Program-made: the position numbers and the translations under genes
The notes under the pieces: generated by a model
Databases searched by the model: none
Told to the model about the DNA's origin: nothing
What the model saw: the letters and a program-made list of their open reading frames with translations, nothing else
In this document: positions 23,515 through 30,561 of the stretch, in pieces
Numbering within the stretch: position 1 is the stretch's first letter
Layout of the letters: the number at the start of each line of letters is the position of its first letter
Assembly: GCA_964620325.1 (NCBI GenBank)
Contig: CAZUIM010000020.1
Coordinates: 1-39,440 of the forward strand
DNA length: 39,440 nt
Reading direction: 5' to 3'
Origin: CAZMYM01 sp964620325
GTDB taxonomy: Bacteria > Bipolaricaulota > Bipolaricaulia > UBA7950 > UBA9294

Positions 23515-23906
23515 TCCGCATCGTACATCAGTTCGAGCCTCGACGATTCGCTCGACTCCTCGATCGATCCCGCGTTTGAGGTCAACGGGACTGGCGCCGG
23601 CGGCGATGTTCTTGAACCCTCCCTCGATCAGTGCGTGAGCAGGGATCGTCGCCGGCGACCTCGTTCGTCTTCGATGCAGCCTCCTGGAGCATTCGAGCCG
23701 CATCATTCTCGTAGCGATCCTTGGATTCCTGTGCCTTTGGCGATGGTGGCCCCAGTCGTTGCTGATCTCGGGCCGCTCCCATGATGTACCCAAGATCACG
23801 TTCCGCCCGCGAGGTCCGAGCGTCATCCCGACCATGGCGGCCAACTTGTCCGCCCGACCTTCATCCGACGACGCACCTCGTCTCCAAAGATGACCTGTTT
23901 CGCCAT
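23515..23906 (-). pseudogene. groEL: Degraded groEL N-terminal relic with several frameshifts
   Basis: Reading the minus strand from an ATG at 23906 in changing frames recovers the first ~130 residues of GroEL. Pieces in order: MAKQVIFGDEVRRRM; then, in another frame, ADKLAAMVGMTLGPRGRNVI; then DRYENDAARML and QEAASKTNEVAGDD; then ALIEGGFKNIAAGAS and PVDLKRGIDRGVERIVEA. At least three frameshifts separate these pieces. The remaining ~400 residues are absent and sequence from another gene follows. No groES is seen. It is non-functional; an intact groEL must lie elsewhere. Confidence 0.85.
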
Positions 23907-23955
23907 CTTGCTTCCGATCCTCGCGGTCGATTTCTCCGCTGACCGCGTACGTGCA

Positions 23956-23980
23956 GAGCGGGCAGGGAGAAGGCCCGCTC
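23956..23980 (-). terminator. Hairpin after basic peptide gene copy A
   Basis: A 7-bp stem GAGCGGG / CCCGCTC lies just downstream of the stop of copy A on the minus strand. It shares its core with the hairpin after copy B. No U-run is present. Confidence 0.4.
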
Positions 23981-23993
23981 CGCGACCCTCCGC

Positions 23994-24062
23994 CTATCGG
24001 CCCTGCTTCGGAGCCGCCTTGGGAGTCTTCTTTGTCGTCTTCTTGCTCGGGCTCTTGTTCAC
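23994..24062 (-). CDS. 22-residue Lys/Pro-rich basic peptide, copy A
   Basis: A GTG start behind a strong GGGAGGTGGGAC gives a 22-residue peptide, VNKSPSKKT at the front and KAAPKQGR at the end, with seven Lys, four Pro and no acidic residue. It resembles a histone H1 tail or other DNA/RNA-binding tail. The near-identical copy B lies exactly 150 bp upstream in the same direction. Codon changes between copies are partly silent (GCT/GCC, CGA/CGG), which supports real coding. Function unknown. Confidence 0.55.
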   Translation of the reverse strand: MNKSPSKKTTKKTPKAAPKQGR

Positions 24063-24099
24063 TCGTCCCACCTCCCTTCACGACGAATCGGCAGAGCAT

Positions 24100-24132
24100 G
24101 GGGAGCGGGTAGGGGATGCAAGCCCGCTCCCC
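24100..24132 (-). terminator. Hairpin after basic peptide gene copy B
   Basis: GGGGAGCGGG, a 13-nt loop and CCCGCTCCCC form a perfect 10-bp stem 12 bp after the copy B stop. There is no U-run. It may limit read-through into copy A or stabilise the short mRNA. Confidence 0.5.
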
Positions 24133-24143
24133 GTTCCTGCAAG

Positions 24144-24212
24144 CTACCGGCCCTGCTTGGGGGCCGCCTTGGGAGACTTCTTCATCGTCTTCTTGCTCGG
24201 GCTCTTGTTCAC
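24144..24212 (-). CDS. 22-residue Lys/Pro-rich basic peptide, copy B
   Basis: This is the same gene as copy A, with Met for Thr at residue 10 and Ser for Thr at residue 13. It has the identical GGGAGGTGGGAC ribosome-binding site and GTG start and the same end KAAPKQGR. It begins 42 bp after the zinc-ribbon gene, so zinc-ribbon, copy B and copy A form one likely transcript. The conserved length, ribosome-binding site and composition favour a real product over chance. Confidence 0.58.
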   Translation of the reverse strand: MNKSPSKKTMKKSPKAAPKQGR

Positions 24213-24254
24213 TCGTCCCACCTCCCTTCCCGTGGACGGGTGGAGTTCTCTCGT

Positions 24255-24485
24255 TCACTCGATTTGGTCGACCAGTGATCGTTCCCAATCACTCGTTTCA
24301 TCGAAGGTCTCCCCGGGTTCCTGATCCAATCGCTCGAGTTTCCGGTTCCATAGGCCCCGCTCGACGAGCCATTCACCACATTGCGGACACGTCCCGAAGT
24401 CGCTCCTCTCCACACGGACGTACACGGGCACGCCACACGTTGGGCAGATCCTTCCCTTTCTTCCCTTCGGCCTCGCTCGAGTCAT
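24255..24485 (-). CDS. Small zinc-ribbon protein
   Basis: The 76-residue protein starts with a basic segment (TRARPKGRKGR), then a zinc ribbon CPTCGVPVYVRVERSDFGTCPQCG, then an acidic helical tail ending ERSLVDQIE. It probably binds nucleic acid or a protein partner through the ribbon; I recognise no specific family. It is divergent from the ArsR-type regulator and shares its 22-bp palindrome, so it is a likely target of that regulator. Confidence 0.7.
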   Translation of the reverse strand: MTRARPKGRKGRICPTCGVPVYVRVERSDFGTCPQCGEWLVERGLWNRKLERLDQEPGETFDETSDWERSLVDQIE

Positions 24486-24494
24486 CTCGCCTTC

Positions 24495-24560
24495 TTAGTA
24501 GTGCTTAGTACACAGATTGTCAATTGCGCAATTGACAAGCTGAGCAGTTGGCATTATACT
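24495..24560. promoter_or_regulatory. Divergent promoters sharing a perfect 22-bp palindrome
   Basis: The half-site TTGTCAATTGC at 24517-24527 is followed at once by its exact reverse complement, ending at 24538. Rightward, TTGACA (24532-24537), 17 bp and TATACT (24555-24560) make a near-consensus promoter for the ArsR-type gene, with its -35 box inside the palindrome. Leftward, a second TTGACA formed by the other half-site is followed by 17 bp and TACTAA, 9 nt before the zinc-ribbon ATG. A dimeric repressor bound here would block both -35 boxes. Confidence 0.75.
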
Positions 24561-24609
24561 CACACTGCGACGCCTGTCAAGAGGTTTGGCGGAAAGGGAG
24601 GATCCATCG

Positions 24610-24897
24610 ATGCCACGGACACATTCAACCTTCTTCAAGATGCTCTCCGCGCGGACGCGCGTTCAGATCTTGAAGCTTCTTCGCAAGCACAGCGATCTCA
24701 CGGTCGATGATCTGGCAACCCGCCTTGGGGTCACGGCTCCAACGATCTCACGTCACCTCCAGCTCCTTCGCATGCAGGATCTCGTGACGTTCAGTCAAGA
24801 CGCGCAGACCCGCTACTACGAGGTGAACGAGCGAGAGATCGCCGCACGCATCGCCGCCTTCCTGAAGGAACTCGACATCACGCTTCCCGCCGCGTGA
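24610..24897 (+). CDS. ArsR-family winged-helix regulator
   Basis: The ATG at 24610 is chosen over an upstream TTG because AAAGGGAGGATC sits right before it. The 95-residue protein is an ArsR/SmtB-type helix-turn-helix: MLSARTRVQILKLLRKHSDLTVDDLATRLGV, then the recognition helix TAPTISRHLQLLRMQDLV and a wing ending RYYEVNEREI. No Cys at all is present and no His cluster, so the classic metal-sensing sites are missing and the signal is unknown. It probably binds the palindrome in its own promoter. Confidence 0.9.
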   Translation: MPRTHSTFFKMLSARTRVQILKLLRKHSDLTVDDLATRLGVTAPTISRHLQLLRMQDLVTFSQDAQTRYYEVNEREIAARIAAFLKELDITLPAA

Positions 24898-24978
24898 TCG
24901 CCGCTCGATCTGAGCCGCCGCGTCCTCCCGACAAGCGTTCCGCGACGTCGCTTGGTCCGACCGATCGTGTGTCTGTCC

Positions 24979-25008
24979 TTGACCGATGGCCGGCGTTGAT
25001 CCTACGGT
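24979..25008 (+). promoter_or_regulatory. Candidate corA promoter
   Basis: TTGACC, 18 bp and TACGGT lie 27 bp before the corA start. The -35 match is good and the -10 match modest. Confidence 0.4.
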
Positions 25009-25035
25009 CTACAGAAACGACCAAGGAGTGACCAG

Positions 25036-26100
25036 ATGACGCGCTTCCTTCACAGAGGTTCGAGGAAGGCTGGGGAGACACCGGGGACCCCGACGTACGT
25101 CGGTAGAGAGAGGGACGCCGACGTGACGATCTCTCGCTTCGAATACGACGAGAAGAGCGTGCACCGGGAACGACTCGACGCGCCGGAGGCTTCCTTCTCG
25201 AGTCTCGAGTCGGGCAGGGTCTCGTGGATCAACGTCGACGGGGTTCACGACGCCGAGAAGATCGACCGTCTCGGCGGCGGTTTCGGACTCCATCCGCTCC
25301 TCGTCGAGGACATCGTCCATACCGGTCAGCGCCCGAAGGTCGATGACTACGACTCCCACCTATTCATTGTCCTCCGGATGCTTCGCTGGAATGCCGAGAC
25401 GGAGGAGATCGACGACGAGCAGGTGAGCGTCGTCCTCGGTTCATCATGGGTTCTCTCGTTCCAGGAGCGAGAGGGCGACGTCTTCGATCCCATTCGAGAT
25501 CGATTGACCTCGAATCGTGGCCGCATTCGAAAGTTCGGCCCGGATTACCTCGCCTATGCCCTGATTGACGCCGTCGTCGACCATTACTTCTCGATCCTCG
25601 AGATTCTCGGAGATCGAATCGACGCGCTCGGAGAAGAGATGACGATCAACCCGAGGCGAGAGGATCTCGAGACAATCCGCCACTTGAAACGCGAGTTGCT
25701 GTTCATGCGCAAGTCGGTCTGGCCCCTCCGCGAGGTGTTGGGCAGCCTGCAGCGGGACGAAAGCCGGCTGTTCGGGGAATCGGCCAGCCCGTACTTGCGC
25801 GATCTCTATGACCACACCATCCAGATCATCGACACGGTCGAGACGTTTCGAGACATGGTCTCCGGCCTGATGGACGTCTACCTCTCGAGCATCAGCAACC
25901 GGATGAACGAAGTCATGAAGGTGTTGACGATCATCGCGACCATCTTCATCCCTCTGTCGTTCGTCGCCGGGCTCTACGGAATGAACTTCGACTTCATGCC
26001 GGAACTCAAATGGCGTTACGGTTACTTCGGCGCTCTCGGCCTGATGCTCGCAGTCGGCGCCGGCATGCTTCTCTACTTCAGGCGAAAGCGCTGGCTCTGA
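25036..26100 (+). CDS. corA: CorA magnesium/cobalt transporter
   Basis: The 354-residue protein has a cytoplasmic alpha/beta funnel domain, a long stalk helix, and two C-terminal membrane helices. The ion-selectivity motif YGMNFDFMPEL (GMN) closes the first helix, and the chain ends in the typical basic tail YFRRKRWL. It imports Mg2+ as a pentamer. The ATG follows CCAAGGAGTGACCAG. With MgtC at 20 kb it is the second magnesium-related gene in the window. Confidence 0.96.
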   Translation: MTRFLHRGSRKAGETPGTPTYVGRERDADVTISRFEYDEKSVHRERLDAPEASFSSLESGRVSWINVDGVHDAEKIDRLGGGFGLHPLLVEDIVHTGQRPKVDDYDSHLFIVLRMLRWNAETEEIDDEQVSVVLGSSWVLSFQEREGDVFDPIRDRLTSNRGRIRKFGPDYLAYALIDAVVDHYFSILEILGDRIDALGEEMTINPRREDLETIRHLKRELLFMRKSVWPLREVLGSLQRDESRLFGESASPYLRDLYDHTIQIIDTVETFRDMVSGLMDVYLSSISNRMNEVMKVLTIIATIFIPLSFVAGLYGMNFDFMPELKWRYGYFGALGLMLAVGAGMLLYFRRKRWL

Positions 26101-26260
26101 AGCGGCGCCGCTTCAGAACCAACATCGATCGGCACCCCGAGGACTCCCGATTCTCAATCGACGCAGAGCCGTCCTCCTTGACCGCCTCCCGGCATCGACA
26201 GTACGCTTGACCCCCGGAGGGAGTCGCCCCGCAAGAGACCGTCGTCAGGAGCGTGGTCGG

Positions 26261-27379
26261 ATGAGACATCGGAAGGACTTCGCACTCGTTCTCGTCGCAT
26301 CGGTGGTCTCCCTCTCTCTCCTCGGTCAGCCTGCGACGTTCTCCGTCTGCAGCTACGACCCCCCCGAGAGCAGACTGACCAACCTGGAGGTCGCCGGTTC
26401 GTTCAGTTGGTACGATGGACCGTACGCCGACGACCGCGAACGCGCCATCGCAGCCAACCTTCTCGGCGATTTCACGGGATTGATCTCTTCCGCGTCTTTC
26501 GCGCGGACTCTCGACGGTCACGCCGAGGTCCGCGGAACGGCCGCCGGCTGGGCGGCAGCACTGACCGGATCCGGAACCGTCCGTTCGTTCGTGGACGACG
26601 ACCTCTTCATCGTCGCCGCTCTCGGGCTGGACGGGTCGACCCGATCGACGCTTGAGCTCGATCTGACCGGAGGGATCGGCTCCGGCCGATTCCGCGACGT
26701 GACGCCGCTCGCCCGCGCGATCCGTATCCAGGATGCACTCCTCGATCTCAAGGAGCTTCTCGCTCCGATCGGAGGTGACGCGCTCCTCGACTTGGCACAG
26801 ATCCTCGGTGAGGTCGGACCGGCCGACGACGAACGGATGATCCGGCTCGTCGAACGACTCGTCGAGACGGAACTCCTCTCTGACGACGAACTGGCCGTCC
26901 GAGGTCTCCTCGCCGTCGAGGAGATCCTCGAAGCGACCGACGATGCTCGCTACTGTGGACGGGACGTGCAGGCGCGCATCGGAGCGACGGCGCGGCTTCT
27001 TCCGAGCTTCAATCTGTCGGGAACCGGAGTCCTTCTCGCTCGCTACGCGGCCGTGCCGGACCCCGTCTCCCAGTTCGAGTCGACTCTACTCACGAGAATT
27101 CGCTTGGCCGATCCGAACCAGATGACCGTCGAGGCGAACCTCTCCTACGCGCGTCTGCTGCCGGACGGGTGGACCGCGCATGCCGACTACCGCTTGGGAA
27201 TCGACCGAATGTGGACCGATCCAACAGAGACTGTCTTTTCCCACGCCGCCAACGCCAGTCTGACGACCCAGCTCTTCGGCTCCGTCGGCCTCCGCTTCTC
27301 GTGTGATTTTGAGTATCGTACAGGGGACGAGGAGATCACCGTCAACCTGACGATCCACGTGGAGGCGGATCTCCTCTGA
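26261..27379 (+). CDS. Exported protein of unknown function, exporter-linked
   Basis: The ATG at 26261 has AGGAG nine bases upstream and gives 372 residues. A signal peptide spans about residues 1-28 (FALVLVASVVSLSLLGQPATFS). The body alternates beta-rich segments with a helical middle (residues ~150-225, LLDLKELLAPIGGDALLDLAQILGEVG). The C-terminus is strongly barrel-like (SLTTQLFGSVGLRFSCDFEYRTGD, ending NLTIHVEADLL). I recognise no family. Its stop overlaps the ATG of the ABC ATPase by one base (TGATG), so it is part of that exporter operon. Confidence 0.65.
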   Translation: MRHRKDFALVLVASVVSLSLLGQPATFSVCSYDPPESRLTNLEVAGSFSWYDGPYADDRERAIAANLLGDFTGLISSASFARTLDGHAEVRGTAAGWAAALTGSGTVRSFVDDDLFIVAALGLDGSTRSTLELDLTGGIGSGRFRDVTPLARAIRIQDALLDLKELLAPIGGDALLDLAQILGEVGPADDERMIRLVERLVETELLSDDELAVRGLLAVEEILEATDDARYCGRDVQARIGATARLLPSFNLSGTGVLLARYAAVPDPVSQFESTLLTRIRLADPNQMTVEANLSYARLLPDGWTAHADYRLGIDRMWTDPTETVFSHAANASLTTQLFGSVGLRFSCDFEYRTGDEEITVNLTIHVEADLL

Positions 27380-28116
27380 TGGCACGCGAGCAGGTCGTTC
27401 ACGCCGAGGGTCTCCGGAAGCGATTCGGAAAACAGACGGCCCTCGACGGACTGACGTTGTCGATCCCGCAGGGCCAGCTGTACGGGCTTGCCGGCCCGAA
27501 CGGAGCCGGAAAGACGACGCTGATCCGCACGCTGTGCGGGCTTCTCCGACCGGACGAGGGAGACGTTCACCTGCTCGGATGGCCGATGCCGAGCGCTCGC
27601 GTCCGATCGCAACTCGGCTACATGCCGCAGGACGTCGCCGTCTACGAAGACCTCTCGGTCCTCCAGAACCTCGAGTTCTTCGGCGAGTTGTACGGACTCC
27701 GTCGCGCTCAGGTGCGCGAGCGGGCGAACGAGCTGCTCGAGCTGGTTCAGCTCAGCGATCGGCGCCGTCACCGGGTCGGCACCCTCTCCGGCGGAATGCG
27801 TCGTCGCGTCTCTCTCGCCATCAGCCTGTTGCACAAGCCGCGTCTCGCCTTTCTCGACGAGCCGACGTCCGGAATCGATCCGAAGCTCCGCCGTTCGTTC
27901 TGGGACCATTTCAACCGGCTCTCCGAGGAGGACGTCACCCTCGTCGTCACGACCCACTTGGTCGAGGAGGTTCTTCGTTGCGAGATCGTCGGTTTCCTGA
28001 TGGCCGGGCGTCTGCTGACCCAAGGGACACCGGATGAGATCCTCGAGGAGACGGAGACCGACAACCTCGACGACGCATTCATCACATTGCAGGATCGGGG
28101 AGAGGAGAAAAGGTGA
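27379..28116 (+). CDS. ABC transporter ATP-binding protein (ABC-2 / DrrA-like)
   Basis: The 245-residue ATPase has Walker A GPNGAGKTT, the Q-loop (YMPQDVAVYEDLSV), signature LSGGMRRRV, Walker B RLAFLDEPTSGID and the switch His in TTHLVEE. It powers the membrane protein encoded next, whose GTG start overlaps this stop (GTGA). The combination suits export of a drug, lipid or polysaccharide. The preceding exported protein may be a substrate-binding or outer-envelope partner. Confidence 0.95.
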   Translation: MAREQVVHAEGLRKRFGKQTALDGLTLSIPQGQLYGLAGPNGAGKTTLIRTLCGLLRPDEGDVHLLGWPMPSARVRSQLGYMPQDVAVYEDLSVLQNLEFFGELYGLRRAQVRERANELLELVQLSDRRRHRVGTLSGGMRRRVSLAISLLHKPRLAFLDEPTSGIDPKLRRSFWDHFNRLSEEDVTLVVTTHLVEEVLRCEIVGFLMAGRLLTQGTPDEILEETETDNLDDAFITLQDRGEEKR

Positions 28117-29327
28117 CCAGCCTCGCGGTGGCGCGAAACGTGCTGCGTCGGATCGTCCGAGACTTCCGGACAGTCGCGCTGATCGTCGTCCTCCCCCTCT
28201 TCTTCGTTCTCCTGTACGGGAACTCCTTCTCCGGCTCGTACGCCAACCTTCACATCGTCGTGGTGAACGAAGACAACGGGCTCGCCTCCGTCCGGACCGC
28301 CGAGCTCGGACGGATCACGCTCGCCGTAGATCTTGCTTCGACCTTTCTCGACAGGCTCGACCCGGCCGTCTTCAACGTGACGATTCTTGACGATCCCGAC
28401 GCCGCGATCGCTGCCGTCGGGGATGACGCGTGGGCGGCGATCGTCTTCCCGAAGTCGTTCTCCAACGCCGTCGTCAACGAAGCCGTCCGCGCGAGCGGCG
28501 AACGGAAGACCGAGTTCGAAGGGGACGCGGTGACCCTCCTTCCGAGTGAGCCGGTCGGCGCGCCGTCGACGACACTCGTCCTCGACGATTCGAACCCCCT
28601 TCTGGCGGACGCCATGCTCAAGACCCTCAACGAAACCCTCTCCGCCGTCTTAGACACGCAGCAGTCCTCGCTCACGCCGAAGTCCCTCCTCGACGTGCGC
28701 CCGCTGTACGAGGGGCGGATCCGTGTGCTCGACTTCACCGCCCCGGGGATCATCGGCTTCGCGATGACGCTGATCACCGTCATGCTGACGGCGATGTCGA
28801 TTGTTCGCGAGCGGACGGCCGGCACGTTGACGCGCATACTGATTGCGCCGGTCAGCGCCTGGCAGGTCACCCTCGGCTATACGCTCGCCTTCACTCTGAT
28901 CGCGCTGTTCCAGAGCGCCGAGCTCTTCATTACATCGACCTGGATCTTCGACATTCGATTCATCGGAAGCGCCGGGGTCGTGGCCGTCGTGATCATTCTC
29001 TTCGCAATCGGCCTCCAGGGGATCGCCACCCTCATCTCGATCCTATCGAAGAACGAAGCGCAGGCGATGCAGTTCGTCCTCTTCCTGCTGATCCCCTCGA
29101 TCATGCTCGGCGGCGTCTTCTGGCCGCTGGAGACGATGCCGACGGCGATTCGTCCCCTCTCCTACGCGATCCCCTTGACGTACGCCAACTCGGCGTTGCG
29201 CAAGGTGATGCTGACCGGAAGTGGCTTCGCCGACCTGGCGTTCGAGCTCTCCGTCCTCGCCGCGATCGCCGTCGTCGCCCTCGCCCTCAGTGTCCTCAGC
29301 ATGCGACGGCAGGCCTACACCGCGTAG
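28113..29327 (+). CDS. ABC-2 type transporter permease
   Basis: The 404-residue protein has one N-terminal membrane helix (TVALIVVLPLFFVLLYG), then an extracytoplasmic domain of about 180 residues rich in strands, then five C-terminal helices. The ABC-2 hallmark MLGGVFWPLETMPTAIRPLSYAIPLTYANSALR sits before the last helix. This topology is that of the YhgE/YbhR-type exporters. It pairs with the upstream ATPase. Confidence 0.93.
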   Translation: MTSLAVARNVLRRIVRDFRTVALIVVLPLFFVLLYGNSFSGSYANLHIVVVNEDNGLASVRTAELGRITLAVDLASTFLDRLDPAVFNVTILDDPDAAIAAVGDDAWAAIVFPKSFSNAVVNEAVRASGERKTEFEGDAVTLLPSEPVGAPSTTLVLDDSNPLLADAMLKTLNETLSAVLDTQQSSLTPKSLLDVRPLYEGRIRVLDFTAPGIIGFAMTLITVMLTAMSIVRERTAGTLTRILIAPVSAWQVTLGYTLAFTLIALFQSAELFITSTWIFDIRFIGSAGVVAVVIILFAIGLQGIATLISILSKNEAQAMQFVLFLLIPSIMLGGVFWPLETMPTAIRPLSYAIPLTYANSALRKVMLTGSGFADLAFELSVLAAIAVVALALSVLSMRRQAYTA

Positions 29328-29353
29328 ATTCGCTTCCGATCGATCCAATCTTC

Positions 29354-29836
29354 CTAGTACTCCGGCCGCAGGCCGAATTCCGCCGACTCGACCCATTCGT
29401 TCGGTCGGTCGAAGTATTCGGCGAGCGAGCTGACGAACTGATAGTGCCCTCTCTCGATCGACGCCAGTCGCGCGAAGAGCTCGGCGATCGCCGGATCGTC
29501 GGCCGCCTCTCCACGCTCGCGATAGAAGATCTCCGTCGTCCGTTCGATCTCCATCGCGTCCTGCAGGACCTTCCTCAGTCCGGCGTCGGTCGAGACGGCG
29601 CCGGCGCCACCCTCGACTACGCCTCCGATCCAGTCCCGTGCCGTCTCGATCAGGCTCTCGGACGACCCGACCAATCCGACGTTCATGATGCGCAGGGCGT
29701 TCGCGTGATTCGCCTCCTCATCCGCAAGAAGTGTCAAGATCTTGGCTGCACTCGGATCGGTCGTCGTCTCCGACGCCGATCGGTAGTTCGTCTCCGCCCG
29801 TTCCTCGAGGGCGATCGCTTCGTCGATCAATCCCAC
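29354..29836 (-). CDS. Ferritin-like diiron protein (rubrerythrin fold, no rubredoxin domain)
   Basis: The start is the GTG at 29836 behind AAAGGAGGAACC, giving 160 residues. Diiron ligands appear as ALEERAETNY, LADEEANHANAL, AMEIERTTEIFY and ASIERGHYQFV, two ExxH pairs in a four-helix bundle. The C-terminal tail EWVESAEFGLRPEY is typical of this ferritin-like group. A peroxidase or iron-oxidation role is likely. It lies 58 bp after birA on the same strand, away from the main stress cluster. Confidence 0.88.
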   Translation of the reverse strand: MGLIDEAIALEERAETNYRSASETTTDPSAAKILTLLADEEANHANALRIMNVGLVGSSESLIETARDWIGGVVEGGAGAVSTDAGLRKVLQDAMEIERTTEIFYRERGEAADDPAIAELFARLASIERGHYQFVSSLAEYFDRPNEWVESAEFGLRPEY

Positions 29837-29894
29837 GGTTCCTCCTTTCCTTCCGTCTCCCGCATGAAGCCTCACAACGTACCGCCGCAAGCGC

Positions 29895-30560
29895 TCAACA
29901 ACCAAGGTGCAAGCACTCACCGCTCGAGATCGTTCGAACGCCGTCCGCCGTCTCGACGATCAACCTTCCGACATCGTCCACGTCGACCGCCGTCCCTTCC
30001 GCCGTCCGACCGTCCTGCATCGTCACGCGCACCGGCCGACCGAGGGTCGCCAGGTTCTCGCGATACGCCGCCAACAGACCGCCCGAATCCGCCCGTCGCT
30101 GAAGCTCCTCCGCGATGGCGACGACCAGTTCACCCCGCCGCACGTCCCTTCCGGTCGCCTCGACGGAAGTCGCCGTCGCCAGCGGAGCTTCGGCAAGGTT
30201 GACGCCGATTCCGATCAAGTCATGATCCCCAATCGTCTCGATCAGCAGCCCGGCCAGCTTTCGCTCTCCGAGGACGACGTCGTTCGGCCACTTGAGCTTC
30301 GCCTCGATCTCGAATCGAGAGAGAGCCCGGAGGACCGCGACGCCGGCGCGGACGGCGACGACCGGAGTCGCGCGCCGGACAAACGTCGCATAGAGACCTC
30401 CGTGCGCCGACATCCAGCTTCGGCCGAACCGTCCTCGGCCGGCCGTCTGTTCGTCCGCAACCACCACGTGATCGGCTCGTACCCCGCCTACCTCGAGGAG
30501 CCGGCGAGCCTCGTCCTGCGTCGAGGAGACCGAGCCGAACCGATGGACCGTGATCGCCAC
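29895..30560 (-). CDS. birA: Biotin--protein ligase, class I (no DNA-binding domain)
   Basis: The 221-residue enzyme attaches biotin to carboxylase or decarboxylase carrier domains. GRGRFGRSW (residues 41-49) binds biotinyl-AMP, KLKWPNDVVLGERKLAGLLIE is the central lysine motif, and a C-terminal SH3-like domain follows (GRTAEGTAVDVDDVGRLIVE). There is no N-terminal HTH, so it is not a repressor. The GTG start lies one base after the larA-like stop (TGACGTG), so translation is coupled. Confidence 0.93.
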   Translation of the reverse strand: MAITVHRFGSVSSTQDEARRLLEVGGVRADHVVVADEQTAGRGRFGRSWMSAHGGLYATFVRRATPVVAVRAGVAVLRALSRFEIEAKLKWPNDVVLGERKLAGLLIETIGDHDLIGIGVNLAEAPLATATSVEATGRDVRRGELVVAIAEELQRRADSGGLLAAYRENLATLGRPVRVTMQDGRTAEGTAVDVDDVGRLIVETADGVRTISSGECLHLGC

Positions 30561-30561
30561 G

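Larger units (their letters stand above)
23998..24229. repeat. Two 82-bp direct repeats, 150 bp apart
   Basis: Segments 23998-24079 and 24148-24229 match at all but a few positions and cover the ribosome-binding site and coding region of each basic peptide gene. The hairpin after each copy is also shared in core. This is a tandem duplication of a whole small gene unit. Confidence 0.85.

Noticed and set aside
23506..24288. 260-residue minus-strand ORF as one protein
   Set aside because: It joins unrelated pieces: a frame of both peptide genes that is not their own, and scattered groEL words; no single family fits.
23890..24324. 144-residue plus-strand ORF with two hydrophobic repeats
   Set aside because: The hydrophobic stretches are the complement of the Lys-rich peptide genes; ribosome-binding sites lie on the minus strand.
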